Assembly: GCA_016715065.1 (NCBI GenBank)
Contig: JADKBN010000009.1
Coordinates: 1-64,000, forward strand
Reading direction: 5' to 3'
DNA: 64,000 nucleotides
Origin: Fibrobacterota bacterium
GTDB lineage: Bacteria > Fibrobacterota > Fibrobacteria > UBA5070
Position numbers and translations under genes: made by a program. Below the pieces are notes generated by a model. The model was given only the letters and a program-made list of their open reading frames with translations, made no database searches and had not been told where the DNA came from. Every line of letters starts with the position of its first letter. Within the stretch, counting starts at the first letter, position 1. Positions 32,571 through 41,727 of the stretch are shown in pieces.

Positions 32571-34958
32571 ATGAACCGTTTTCCTCCGCCCAAGGTGCAG
32601 GCACCCGCGACATTTCTCGAACTGCTGCAACCCCTGCGTGGGGTCTGGTTTTGCTTGGGTGTTTTTTCCGGGTGGGCGTGGCTGGCGATGGCGGCTCCTT
32701 TCGGTGCCGTCGCGATGGGAGTGGGGCTGGGGTTGGGCTTGGTGCTTGCCAGGAGAGGGGCTTCGCGGCTGGCGTTGGGGTTCGGGCTTTTATGCCAAGG
32801 TGCGATCGGGTCCCTGTGGAGCCCCGTTTTGGTGCGCGAAGAATCGAACGTGCCGGTGACGGCGGTGGTGGAGAGGGTCTATCCCTCCGGAGCCGGGATC
32901 GGAAGGGTTCTGGAATGTGGAGACTCCGCGTGGATCGGTTCCCGGGTGCGGCTGCGCGGAGGGCGTGTGGGCGATACGCTGAGAGGGCCTGCCATTGTGC
33001 GACCCCCGCGTGAGGCCACCGTTCCCGGCACCTTCGACGAACGCGGCTGGATGGCCTCCGAAGGATTGGACGGGCGGGTGTCGTGGGGGGATTCGCTCGT
33101 GGTCGGGTCTCCGGAGCATCCGAGGGGAGCGTCCGTTTCGGACAAAATCCGACAGCATGTGCGCGAGGTCCTGGCCGTGCGGCTGGAGCCTTCGTCGGCG
33201 GCGCTGTGGACCGCGACGATCCTTGCCGAAAACGATCGCGTACCGGCCGCGGCGTTGGACGCTTTCCGTCAGAGCGGATTGTTCCACATGCTTTCGGTGA
33301 GTGGATTCCACATGGCGGTCCTGGGAGGAGGCACCCTGCTGCTCTTGTGCCTGGTGCGCGTCCCTCGCCGCATCGCCTGGATCGCTGCGGCCCTTGTGGT
33401 GGTCGCCTATGCCGCCTTGTTGGGCGCCTCGGCTCCCATCGCGAGGTCGGCGCTGGCCTTCGCGCTTGCTTCCCTGGCGTGGGTGTCGGGCCGTCCCGTG
33501 CATTCGGGGAACGCCTTCTTCCTGGCTTTGGGGGCGTTGGTGGCCATGGATCCGCATGTTCCCTTCCAGTTGGGGGCGCAGCTCACCTTCGCGGCGACCG
33601 CGGCGCTGCTTTGGATCTCACCGGTGCTGGAGCGCATGACAATCCCTGTCAGGCTGCGTGGAGGTCGCTGGGAGGGATGGCTGTTGCAGCCCATGTTGCT
33701 TTCCGTGAGCGCCACGCTTGCGACGGCTCCCATCCTGGCCTGGAGCGCCGGAACGGTGCCTTGGATCGGGATTCCAGCTGGACTGGCAGGCGGCGTTGTT
33801 TTTTCCGTGGGATTTTTGGCCGCCCTGGGTACGGTGGCGCTGTCGTTTCTGCCGCCGTGGGCCGCGTCGGGTTTTTCGGGCGCGGCCGATGGCGCGGCCC
33901 GGCTGGTGTGGGAACTTACGCTTCGGTCCGGGCAATGGCCGGGTGGGACATTCTATCCCGGGAAGCCGGACGTCGCGACGCTGCTCTTGCTGCTGGCCAC
34001 ACTCGTGGGACTCGCCTTGCTGGGCCGCCCCGCACTTCGCTGGAAGATCGTGCCTGCCCTTTTGACCGCCTGGGGCTGTTGGGCTTGGCCCGGGATGGTT
34101 CGCACTCCCCGGGCCATGGAGGTGGCCTTCTTGGACGTGGGCCAGGGCAATGCCACATTGGTGACCTGGCCCTCGGGCCGGGTGTGGTTGATCGATGCAG
34201 GACCGGCATCCTGGAAGGACCGCGCCCGCAACGCGGGCACCGAAAAAATCGTGCCCTATCTGCGTCGCAAGGGTGTGGAACATCTGGATGCGGTGGTGGT
34301 CAGCCATGCCGATCTGGACCATTGGGGTGGATTGCCGGGTGTGGCCGCGAAGATCGGCCCCTCGCGACTGATGCTTTCCCTCGACAGCGGGACACCGGGA
34401 TCGCCGGGATTCGATTCGGTGGTGGCCGAGTTGCAGTCCGGCGGCTGGCGGGTGGAAAGACTCGGGCAGGGACAAAAACTGACTTACGGCGACGGCGCGC
34501 GCTGCGAGGTGCTGGGGCCGGGTTCGACCGGTCCGATGCCTCGCAATCGCACCAGTCTGGTCCTTCGTTTCGTGTTCGACTCGTCTTCCGTGCTCGTGAC
34601 CGGCGATGCCGACTCCGTCGAGGAGGCGGAGATCCTCCGATCCCAACTGAACGTGACCTCGGACCTGCTCCAGGCCGGCCACCACGGCTCGAGACATTCG
34701 ACCAGCCTCGAGTGGCTGCGGGAGGTCGCCCCGCGGCGAAGCGTTTTGGCCTACGGAGCCAAAAACCGTTACGGCCACCCCAACGCACAGGTGCTGGAGA
34801 GGATGGATTCCGCGGGTGTCGAGCCGATCCACTTGCCGTTGGGGTCGGCGTTTTTCCGGATGGACGGCCATGGTGTGGAGGAGATCGATCTGGAAACGAC
34901 CGATCTTTGGCGCGGACCCTGGCGTCGAAGGTATCTTTGGGCCGCGAATGGATCTTGA
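32571..34958 (+). CDS. comEC: ComEC/Rec2-family DNA uptake channel
   Basis: This 795-residue inner-membrane protein is expected to carry single-stranded DNA into the cytoplasm during natural transformation. It has N-terminal helices and a DUF4131-type soluble region (about 30-200). The competence core carries FHMLSVSGFHMAVLGG and many membrane helices (about 205-500). The C-terminal metallo-beta-lactamase-like domain has VAFLDVGQGNATLV, SHADLDHWGG (about 577-586) and LLQAGHHGSRHS. Replacement of the first metal His in the HxHxDH motif is usual in ComEC. ATG 32571 is the first plausible start after the terminator. Its 3' end overlaps the next gene by 11 bp. Confidence 0.93.
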   Translation: MNRFPPPKVQAPATFLELLQPLRGVWFCLGVFSGWAWLAMAAPFGAVAMGVGLGLGLVLARRGASRLALGFGLLCQGAIGSLWSPVLVREESNVPVTAVVERVYPSGAGIGRVLECGDSAWIGSRVRLRGGRVGDTLRGPAIVRPPREATVPGTFDERGWMASEGLDGRVSWGDSLVVGSPEHPRGASVSDKIRQHVREVLAVRLEPSSAALWTATILAENDRVPAAALDAFRQSGLFHMLSVSGFHMAVLGGGTLLLLCLVRVPRRIAWIAAALVVVAYAALLGASAPIARSALAFALASLAWVSGRPVHSGNAFFLALGALVAMDPHVPFQLGAQLTFAATAALLWISPVLERMTIPVRLRGGRWEGWLLQPMLLSVSATLATAPILAWSAGTVPWIGIPAGLAGGVVFSVGFLAALGTVALSFLPPWAASGFSGAADGAARLVWELTLRSGQWPGGTFYPGKPDVATLLLLLATLVGLALLGRPALRWKIVPALLTAWGCWAWPGMVRTPRAMEVAFLDVGQGNATLVTWPSGRVWLIDAGPASWKDRARNAGTEKIVPYLRRKGVEHLDAVVVSHADLDHWGGLPGVAAKIGPSRLMLSLDSGTPGSPGFDSVVAELQSGGWRVERLGQGQKLTYGDGARCEVLGPGSTGPMPRNRTSLVLRFVFDSSSVLVTGDADSVEEAEILRSQLNVTSDLLQAGHHGSRHSTSLEWLREVAPRRSVLAYGAKNRYGHPNAQVLERMDSAGVEPIHLPLGSAFFRMDGHGVEEIDLETTDLWRGPWRRRYLWAANGS

Positions 34959-35439
34959 AACAACTCTTCGGGAGGTCTTCGACCAGACCGAGATCCTCCG
35001 GCGCCCCGTCAACGGGATCGTCTCGGGCTACCACGAACTTCCCTACCGCGTTGTGGGTCCGCTGGAGACCGGATCGGTCAAGATTTCCGGGACCATCCGC
35101 GTCTCTCCGCGCATGGTGCTGACCTTTCGCCAGCTCCAGGAACAGTTCGGCAAGTTCTTCGATGGCGACGACGGATTCATGGACCAGGAACTGGTGGGAA
35201 GGTCCTTCCAGTTCGCCGTGGCGCGCGATCCCTCCAAATCCCTCCAGCACGAGGCGCTGCGCATCGAACGGTCGGAAGAATCGTTCGACTCGATGTTGGA
35301 ACGCCTACACGAAGACCTCCAACGCGCGGAAGACACCCGCACAGGTTTGATTTCGTGCCCTTCGCCTCGGTTCTATCCGGTGTCGGTGGATCGATTCATC
35401 CGGGAAATTCTGGATCGGGAGCTGGGGCCGGGCAAATGA
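34948..35439 (+). CDS. Hypothetical protein overlapping comEC
   Basis: This 163-residue soluble protein has no family I recognise. It has an N-terminal helix (MDLETTLREVFDQTEIL) and a central beta-rich region (RVVGPLETGSVKISGTIRVSP). A charged helical segment (ERSEESFDSMLERLHEDLQRAED) follows, then a C-terminal VDRFIREILDREL helix. The ATG lies inside the end of comEC and the stop overlaps the Nudix ATG (ATGA), so all three genes appear to be one transcription unit. The function is unknown. Confidence 0.7.
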   Translation: MDLETTLREVFDQTEILRRPVNGIVSGYHELPYRVVGPLETGSVKISGTIRVSPRMVLTFRQLQEQFGKFFDGDDGFMDQELVGRSFQFAVARDPSKSLQHEALRIERSEESFDSMLERLHEDLQRAEDTRTGLISCPSPRFYPVSVDRFIREILDRELGPGK

Positions 35440-36005
35440 CCGGCAACGGAGCCGATTCCTTGCGGACTCCGCTTCGGTCGCGTTCCAGGGTGTTCCAGGG
35501 GGGGTACCTCTCGGTGGACCGGTGCGAATATGGATCGGATCAGATGTTGCAAGTGCGCGAAGTGGTCCAGGTGGGAAACGGGGTATGCGTGCTGGCCGTT
35601 CTGCCGGACGGAAGGGTCCCGTTCGTGCGACAGTTCCGCCAAGCGGTGGATTCCGTGTTGCTGGAACTGCCGGCTGGGGTGGTGGAGCCAGGGGAGGAGC
35701 CAGCCGCGGCGGCAAGGCGGGAATTGGCAGAAGAAACCGGCGTGACCGGCGGCACTTTGCGCCACCTGCTGCGCTACGCCCACGCCGAGGGGTATAGTTC
35801 CGCCTGGCTGGACGTGTTTTTGATCCTGGGAGCCTTGGAGGGACCTTCAAAGCCGGACGCCGACGAGCAACTGGAAGTGGAATTCATAGACCTTTCCCGG
35901 TACGGGAGCTTGGTCCATTCCGGTGGGTTTTCCGACGCCAAGACGCTTCTGGCATATCACCATGCCCTTCCCTTTTTGCGCGAGGCGGGATTCCTGGTTC
36001 TTTAG
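35436..36005 (+). CDS. Nudix hydrolase (ADP-ribose pyrophosphatase-like)
   Basis: The product has 189 residues. A full Nudix box is present, GVVEPGEEPAAAARRELAEETGV (GX5EX7REUXEEXGU), preceded by FVRQFRQAVDSVLLELPAG, the substrate-side strand common in ADP-ribose pyrophosphatases of the NudF type. It would hydrolyse ADP-ribose or another nucleoside diphosphate linked to X. The start overlaps the stop of the preceding gene by ATGA. Confidence 0.88.
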   Translation: MTGNGADSLRTPLRSRSRVFQGGYLSVDRCEYGSDQMLQVREVVQVGNGVCVLAVLPDGRVPFVRQFRQAVDSVLLELPAGVVEPGEEPAAAARRELAEETGVTGGTLRHLLRYAHAEGYSSAWLDVFLILGALEGPSKPDADEQLEVEFIDLSRYGSLVHSGGFSDAKTLLAYHHALPFLREAGFLVL

Positions 36006-36043
36006 CGGCGGCAACCCATCCGTGAGATGGTATCATCGCCCCC

Positions 36044-36964
36044 ATGTCCACCGCACCTGCCACATCGGATCCTGTCGAGCTCATCCTGAAAGAAGGAGTG
36101 CAGCTTCCCAGCCTTCCGGAAGTGCTGCTCAAGCTGGATCGAGAGCTTTCTTCGGAAGAGGCGGACCTGAAGAAGATCGCCAAGCTGGTGGGAATGGATC
36201 CGGTGCTCTCCGGTCAGATCCTTCGCTTGGCCAATTCCACCTGGTACAATCCCGGGGGCAAGCCCATCCAGGATCTTTCCCGCGCCTTGGTTCGACTGGG
36301 AGTTCCCACCACTCGCGAGCTGGTCCACGCATTGGTGATTCCCGCGTTGTTTCCAAAGAGCGGATCGGCGATAGACCTGTCCAAATTCTGGCGCCATTCG
36401 TTTTCGGTGGCCCTGTTCGCCCAAGCCATCGGCAAACGCCTGCGGCTGGATCGCCAACAGATGGAGGTGCTTTGGACGGCGGGGCTACTGCATGATATCG
36501 GCGTGTTGGTGTTCGATTTGGCCAGCAAGGAGAACTTTCGAAGGATCCTGCGCCTGTGCGAAGAAGATCCCTTCGCCGAGCCTGATGCCGAGGTGGTTGG
36601 GGTGGACCTTTGCAATCTGGAACGCGAATGGTTGGGTTCGGACCATGCCCACTTGGGTTCCGTGTTCCTGCAGAAGTATTGGAAATTACCGGATCCGATC
36701 ATCTGGTGTGTTCGCTACCATCTGGATCTTGGCTGGACCATCGACGAACCGCAAGCGGTGACGAGCATCCTACCCATCCACGTGGCCAACTCGCTGTGCG
36801 AAGAACGAGGCCAGACCTGGGTTCCTCTGCGTGCACGCAAGGGCAGCCACTTGGGCGAGGCCTGGAAACGAATGGGGTTTTCCGAGCAGGATGCCCAGGA
36901 CATGGCCGCGGAAGTGGACATCGCCTTGGAGAAGTCCGACCAACTTCTGGCCGCCTCCGGCTGA
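36044..36964 (+). CDS. HDOD-domain protein
   Basis: This 306-residue protein has the HDOD fold (about residues 15-215): LPSLPEVLLKLDREL, IAKLVGMDPVLSGQILRLANS, then ALVRLGVPTTRELV, and LWTAGLLHDIGVLVF with the HD pair. HDOD proteins act in signalling and regulation of motility or stress and usually lack phosphodiesterase activity. A TATCAT hexamer lies 7 bp before the ATG and no ribosome-binding site is seen, so the message could be leaderless. Confidence 0.88.
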   Translation: MSTAPATSDPVELILKEGVQLPSLPEVLLKLDRELSSEEADLKKIAKLVGMDPVLSGQILRLANSTWYNPGGKPIQDLSRALVRLGVPTTRELVHALVIPALFPKSGSAIDLSKFWRHSFSVALFAQAIGKRLRLDRQQMEVLWTAGLLHDIGVLVFDLASKENFRRILRLCEEDPFAEPDAEVVGVDLCNLEREWLGSDHAHLGSVFLQKYWKLPDPIIWCVRYHLDLGWTIDEPQAVTSILPIHVANSLCEERGQTWVPLRARKGSHLGEAWKRMGFSEQDAQDMAAEVDIALEKSDQLLAASG

Positions 36965-37047
36965 TCCGCGCGGGCTTCGTACCTTTGTGCAGGACGGGAA
37001 ATCGGGCCGATCGGCTTCGGTCGCCACCGGCATCGTGGAGGAAAGAC

Positions 37048-37722
37048 ATGCGGAAAGTTCCAGGAAGCATCCATTGGGCCTCTGGCGCCTTGGCGTTGGT
37101 GCTGCTTTGGTCATGCAAAGAGGATGCATCCAAACCTGCCGAGGCGACAACCAAGCCGGACTCGGTGCACAGGCAAGGAAAGCCCGCTTCCGACTCCTCG
37201 TTTTCCCCTGCCGAAATCCGTCGCTCCGGTCCGTCCCTATCCGACACCTCGGCGCATGCGTCGGCCACCAAGCCGGACAGCGCGTCTGCCCCTGAACAGG
37301 CAGCCAAACCGGTTGCGCCGGTGGAAAAGCCGATTGTTCCTGAAAAAGCTCCCGTAGCCCCGGCACCAGCCAAGCCGGTGGAAACGGCTCAGCCACCTGC
37401 CGTGGTGCCCGTCAAGTCAGTTTCTGGCGGCGAGGCGCCCGGGCCCGAAGGCGAATGGGTGTTGCAGATCAACATCCACAAATCGGAAGCGGAAGCCCGC
37501 GCGCAGGTCCAGAAGCTCGCCGACCAGGGCATCTCCGCATACGCCATTCCCGTCCCGACCGGCGAAACCCGGCTTTCCGGCGATTACTGGCGGGTGCGGG
37601 TGGGAAGATTCAAGGACAGGGCCAAGGCCCAAGCCTGGGGCGAGGCCAACATCGTTTCGCGCGGACTCAAATTCTGGGTAGACAAAAAAAGCAACGAAAA
37701 CCGTTCCGCTGGGAATCCCTGA
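37048..37722 (+). CDS. SPOR-domain lipoprotein
   Basis: The product has 224 residues. A signal sequence ends in the lipobox LLWSC (Cys23). Residues 24-135 are a Pro/Ala/Lys-rich flexible linker (APAPAKPVETAQPPA). The C-terminal 75 residues form a SPOR domain (EWVLQINIHKSEAEARAQ, then YWRVRVGRFKDRAKAQAWGE), which binds peptidoglycan strands lacking stem peptides, usually at the division septum. GGAGGAAAG precedes ATG 37048 at ideal spacing. The stop overlaps the rimO ATG by one base. Confidence 0.87.
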   Translation: MRKVPGSIHWASGALALVLLWSCKEDASKPAEATTKPDSVHRQGKPASDSSFSPAEIRRSGPSLSDTSAHASATKPDSASAPEQAAKPVAPVEKPIVPEKAPVAPAPAKPVETAQPPAVVPVKSVSGGEAPGPEGEWVLQINIHKSEAEARAQVQKLADQGISAYAIPVPTGETRLSGDYWRVRVGRFKDRAKAQAWGEANIVSRGLKFWVDKKSNENRSAGNP

Positions 37723-39032
37723 TGCGCGCACCATACATCCATATCGTCAATCTCGGTTGTTCCAAGAATCTCGTGGATACCGAACGGATCTACGGGGATT
37801 TCCTGACGGCGGGATTTCGCATGGCCGAACACCCCGACCTCGCCAACCTCGTGGTGGTCAACACCTGCGGGTTCATCGAGGCCGCCAAGGAGGAATCCGT
37901 CAACGAGGTGCTGGAGCGGATCGCCCATCGCAAGCGCGGACAGAAAGTGGTGGTAGCCGGTTGCCTTTCGCAGCGCTATCGCGCCGATCTCGCTTTGGAG
38001 ATCCCCGAAGTGGACCTTTGGGCCGGAACCTACAAGCCCGGCGAACTGGTGGAGATGGTCAAGGAGGCCGGCTGGAAGATGCAGCCGGAATGTTCCAGCG
38101 TCGAGCGGATCCCGCGCGTTCTGACCACCGCCAGCCACTTCGCGTATGTGAAGGTGTCCGAAGGGTGCGACCGGGTATGTTCGTTCTGCGCCATTCCCGG
38201 CATCCGCGGCAAGCACATTTCCAGCACGGCAGATGAGGTGGTCGGGGAGATCCGCGATCTCTCCGAGGCCGGAGTCAAGGAAGCCATCCTCATCGCACAG
38301 GATCTCACCTATTGGGGCAAGGATCTTGGACCGGGCCATTCCCTCGCGGGGCTTCTGAAGCGGATCCTTTCCGAGACGGACATCGAGTGGCTGCGCCTGA
38401 CCTACGCCTATCCGCAGTTCATCGACGATTCGCTGTTGGAATTGATGGCCACCGAAAGCAGGATCTGCGCCTACCTGGACATGCCTCTGCAGCACGGCTC
38501 CGAGCGGATGCTCAAGGCCATGCGACGCGGACACAATCGGGAAGGATTGCGCGAACTGCTCAACCGCATCCGTGTTTCCGTGCCCAACATCGCCCTGCGC
38601 ACCACTTTCCTGGTGGGATTCCCCGGCGAAACCGAAGACGATTTCAAGGAGCTGATGGAACTGGTGGAAGAATCCCGATTCGAGAGGTTGGGTGGATTCA
38701 CCTATTCGCCCGAAGAAGGAACCCACGGCTTCAGCCTGCCCGATCCGGTGGATCCGGATCTCGCCCAGGACCGGCTCTCGCGCCTGATGGCCCGCCAATC
38801 GGAAATCAGCCTGGAACAGAACGAAGCCAAGGTCGGACACGTTTTGACGGTTCTTGTCGACAATGTCGCCGAAGGGCATTCGCACAGGTTCGATGCTCGC
38901 ACCGAGCACGACGCTCCCGAGGTGGACAATTCCGTTCAGATCATGGAAGGGGACGCCGAACCCGGGGCCTTCGTGAAGGTCAGGATCGTGGGTGCGACGG
39001 AGTACGATCTCGAGGCGGTGGTGGTGGAGTGA
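37722..39032 (+). CDS. rimO: Ribosomal protein uS12 methylthiotransferase
   Basis: This 436-residue radical-SAM enzyme adds a methylthio group to the conserved Asp of ribosomal protein S12. The N-terminal UPF0004 domain has its three cluster Cys at C13, C49 and C81. The radical-SAM motif is CDRVCSFC (C149, C153, C156). A C-terminal TRAM domain ends the protein (GHVLTVLVDNVAEGHSHRF). LGCSKNLVDTE and MPLQHGSERML are typical of RimO rather than MiaB. It overlaps the SPOR gene start-to-stop and the xerC start (GTGA), so it sits in a tightly packed operon. Confidence 0.93.
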   Translation: MRAPYIHIVNLGCSKNLVDTERIYGDFLTAGFRMAEHPDLANLVVVNTCGFIEAAKEESVNEVLERIAHRKRGQKVVVAGCLSQRYRADLALEIPEVDLWAGTYKPGELVEMVKEAGWKMQPECSSVERIPRVLTTASHFAYVKVSEGCDRVCSFCAIPGIRGKHISSTADEVVGEIRDLSEAGVKEAILIAQDLTYWGKDLGPGHSLAGLLKRILSETDIEWLRLTYAYPQFIDDSLLELMATESRICAYLDMPLQHGSERMLKAMRRGHNREGLRELLNRIRVSVPNIALRTTFLVGFPGETEDDFKELMELVEESRFERLGGFTYSPEEGTHGFSLPDPVDPDLAQDRLSRLMARQSEISLEQNEAKVGHVLTVLVDNVAEGHSHRFDARTEHDAPEVDNSVQIMEGDAEPGAFVKVRIVGATEYDLEAVVVE

Positions 39033-39922
39033 GCGAACGTCCCGACCTGGAAACGGCGCTGGGACGGTTCGCCGACCACCATGTCCACGGGCTGGGGCAT
39101 TCGAAACTGACCGCGACCGCCTACCTGGGCGATCTTAGACAAATATTGTCCGCGCTGGATCGGGGTTGGGAGGCGTTCCAGCCGAGGGCGATCCGCTCGG
39201 TGTTGGCCATGCGGCTGCGCGAAGGGAGGGAGGCCTCCACGGTGGCGAGGGAGGTGGCCGCCCTGCGTTCGTTTTCAGGATACGCGAAAACCCAAGGCTG
39301 GCTGGAAGCCGACCCGATGGACTCGATCACGGCTCCCAAGCGAAATCGGAAGCTGGTCGAAGTCGTCGCACAAAAGGATTTGGAAAAGGCGATCGACCTG
39401 TTGCGCGAAAAATCCGAACTCCTGGAGGGGCCCCAGCGCGAGCGGGCCTTGCGAGCGCGTCGGATCCTGGAGGTCCTGTGGGGTTCCGGGCTCCGACTGG
39501 CCGAATTGCTTTCGCTCGATTGGGCCGATGTGGATCTGGAAAACGGTCGGATGCGGGTGGTGGGGAAAGGCCGCAAGGTCCGGATGGTTCCCCTCACGGA
39601 TCCTGCCCGGGATCTCCTGGCCGAGTCGCTCCAGGGAGGCTTCGCGTCCGGCCCCGTCTTTCCCGGCCGCAATGGCAGGTTGGGGCGGCGTACGGTGGAA
39701 CGGGATGTGGCCAGCGCGTTGCAGTCGGCGGGACTTCGCGGGGCGGACTGGCCTCACGCTCTACGCCATTCCTTTGCCACCCATCTGTTGGACGGCGGGG
39801 CGGACTTGGTGTCGGTGAAGGAGCTTTTGGGGCACGCCAATCTCGCCGCGACGCAGGTGTACACGCATGTTTCGGTGGAGCGGCTCAAGAATGCCTATCT
39901 CCAGGCCCACCCCCGTGCCTGA
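39029..39922 (+). CDS. xerC: Tyrosine recombinase, XerC-type
   Basis: The product has 297 residues. The N-terminal SAM-like core-binding domain (about 5-105) is followed by a catalytic domain with R156 (SGLRLAELL), K180 (GKGRKVRMVP), H243 and R246 (HALRHSFATHLL), H269 (LGHANLAATQ) and nucleophile Y278 (VYTHV). It would pair with the XerD-type protein at 29773 at the dif site. The GTG start at 39029 overlaps the rimO stop. Assignment as XerC rather than XerD rests on general similarity. Confidence 0.85.
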   Translation: MSERPDLETALGRFADHHVHGLGHSKLTATAYLGDLRQILSALDRGWEAFQPRAIRSVLAMRLREGREASTVAREVAALRSFSGYAKTQGWLEADPMDSITAPKRNRKLVEVVAQKDLEKAIDLLREKSELLEGPQRERALRARRILEVLWGSGLRLAELLSLDWADVDLENGRMRVVGKGRKVRMVPLTDPARDLLAESLQGGFASGPVFPGRNGRLGRRTVERDVASALQSAGLRGADWPHALRHSFATHLLDGGADLVSVKELLGHANLAATQVYTHVSVERLKNAYLQAHPRA

Positions 39923-39951
39923 ATTCCAGCGCAGATCCCGCCAGCTATCCA

Positions 39952-39981
39952 TTGCCGGATCCGCCTTCCTGTTCTTACACT
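39952..39981 (+). promoter_or_regulatory. Possible promoter of the hybrid histidine kinase gene
   Basis: TTGCCG (39952-39957) and TACACT (39976-39981) are separated by 18 bp, close to the sigma-70 pattern. The -10 hexamer ends 9 bp before ATG 39991, so transcription would start almost at the codon and the mRNA would be leaderless. This agrees with the lack of a ribosome-binding site. Confidence 0.4.
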
Positions 39982-39990
39982 ATCCATAGC

Positions 39991-41727
39991 ATGTCTGTCA
40001 CCCCTCCTCGCCTCTGGTGCTTGTGGCTAGGCACAGTTCCGGCCTACGCCGCGGGCCCGTCCGCGACGGGTGTGGATCCGTGGATGTCCTTGGCCTGCGG
40101 GGTTCTCGTGACTCTGTGCGGTTGCTGGATCCTTCACCGCAAATATTTCGGCAGGAAAAACACTGTTCCCGCCCAGAGCAATCCCCCTGCTCTTCAGGAA
40201 ATATTGGAATCATTGCCGGACGCGACCATGTTGCTGGATCGCCAGGGACGAATCTTGTGGGTCAGCCGGTCCCTGGAAAACATGCTCGGATGGAGCCTTG
40301 AAGCCATCCAGGGCCACGACGGCCTGGAACTTGTCCATCCGGAAGACCTGCCTCGGATCCAGCCGATCCTGCAGGAAATTCTCGCTACCCCGGGTTTGGA
40401 GCGCGTGGCGGAGTTCCGTGCCCTCAGCCGGGATCGCGGACCGGTTTTTGTCGAGACCGCCACCCAAAACCGCCTGGACATACCCTCCGTAAAGGCGGTG
40501 GTGCTCACCGCTCGCGACATCACCGAGCGGGTCAGGGCACGCGAAACCCTTCAGGAGGCAAAGGAGTTCGCCGATCGGATGGCTTCGGAAAAGGCTCATT
40601 TCCTGGCCGTGCTGGCCCATGAGATCCGGACCCCGCTGCAGGCCATGGAAAGTGCTTTCCGGACTTTGGAAACCGACGAGATCGAACCAGCCGAAGCTCT
40701 GGAACTACGGGTGCTCTCGGCTCGTTCCGCCCATTCCCTGTTGCAAATCCTGGACGACCTGTTGGATCTTTCCCGTCAAGAAGCCAGGTTGATTCCGGTA
40801 CGCGCGGAATCCTTCGACCCGATGGACGTGGTCTCGGAAATCGCCGGATTGTTCGATGTCACGGCAAGGCAAACCGGTGGAACCGTGGCCTCCGTTTGCG
40901 AGGGCGGAACCGAACCTCTTCTGGGAGACGCCGCCCGGATCCGACAAATTTTGGCAAACCTGGTGGGCAATGCGGTCCGTCATGCCCCCGGTGTCGCGGT
41001 GGAGGTCTCCTACAAGGGTACCCAGGAGCGCGACGGCATGCAGCGCTGCGTCTGGGAAGTGCGAGATCGCGGGCCAGGAATGGGCGTGCAGGAGGCCGCC
41101 GAGTTGTTCCAGATGTGGAAGAAGGGCACGGCTTCGCGGGGATCTGGACTGGGCCTCTCGATCGTGCGCGGCTTGGTGGAGGTCCTGGGGGGCGTGGTGG
41201 AGGCTTTTCCTAGGCCCGGTGGCGGATTGGTCGTGCGGGTGGAGCTGCCCATGCAGAGGGCCCAGGAAAGCCAGATCAAGCAGTCTTCCGCCGATTTTTC
41301 CACCCTGCAGCCGGGGTTTCCCTCCGGCATGAAGCCCGTGGTTTTGGTCGCCGAAGACGATCGCACCAACCAATTGGTGATCCGCAGGCAGTTGGAAAAC
41401 CTGGGATGCGTGCCGATCATCGCCGCTGATGGACAGTACGCCGTGGAGGAGTTCCAGCGCGGCGGCATCGATGTGGTGCTGATGGATTGCCAGATGCCCC
41501 GGATGGATGGCTACCAGGCCTCGCGGGCCATCCGGGAACACGAACGGACGCAAGGCTTGGCCAGGGTGCCGATCCTCGCGGTCACCGCTTGGGCCATGCA
41601 GACCGACAAGGAGCTTTGCCTCGAGTCGGGGATGGACGAGGTTTTGACCAAGCCTCTGCGTCCCAAAGCGCTCGAAGCGGCTCTTGTCCGCTGGCTTGCC
41701 CAAGGACGTCGAGGGGAGGAGTTCTGA
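39991..41727 (+). CDS. PAS-containing hybrid sensor histidine kinase/response regulator
   Basis: The product has 578 residues. A membrane segment near 33-48 is followed by a PAS domain (about 69-180, PDATMLLDRQGRILWVS). The HisKA domain has phospho-acceptor H210 (FLAVLAHEIRTPLQ). The ATPase domain has an N box (ANLVGNAVRHAPG), RDRGPGMG and GSGLGLSIVRGLVE. A C-terminal receiver domain has the phospho-Asp in VVLMDCQMPRMDGYQ. No output domain is present, so the phosphoryl group probably passes to another protein. Its TGA overlaps the ATG of the PLP-enzyme gene, an unusual coupling of a kinase with an amino-acid enzyme. The signal sensed is unknown. Confidence 0.9.
   Translation: MSVTPPRLWCLWLGTVPAYAAGPSATGVDPWMSLACGVLVTLCGCWILHRKYFGRKNTVPAQSNPPALQEILESLPDATMLLDRQGRILWVSRSLENMLGWSLEAIQGHDGLELVHPEDLPRIQPILQEILATPGLERVAEFRALSRDRGPVFVETATQNRLDIPSVKAVVLTARDITERVRARETLQEAKEFADRMASEKAHFLAVLAHEIRTPLQAMESAFRTLETDEIEPAEALELRVLSARSAHSLLQILDDLLDLSRQEARLIPVRAESFDPMDVVSEIAGLFDVTARQTGGTVASVCEGGTEPLLGDAARIRQILANLVGNAVRHAPGVAVEVSYKGTQERDGMQRCVWEVRDRGPGMGVQEAAELFQMWKKGTASRGSGLGLSIVRGLVEVLGGVVEAFPRPGGGLVVRVELPMQRAQESQIKQSSADFSTLQPGFPSGMKPVVLVAEDDRTNQLVIRRQLENLGCVPIIAADGQYAVEEFQRGGIDVVLMDCQMPRMDGYQASRAIREHERTQGLARVPILAVTAWAMQTDKELCLESGMDEVLTKPLRPKALEAALVRWLAQGRRGEEF

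Noticed and set aside
30900..32630. 576-codon open frame on the minus strand
   Set aside because: It is antisense to the CoA-transferase with no motif and crosses its terminator.
34300..34330. Missing first His of the HxHxDH motif in ComEC
   Set aside because: This substitution is usual for the ComEC beta-lactamase-like domain and is not a sign of inactivation here.
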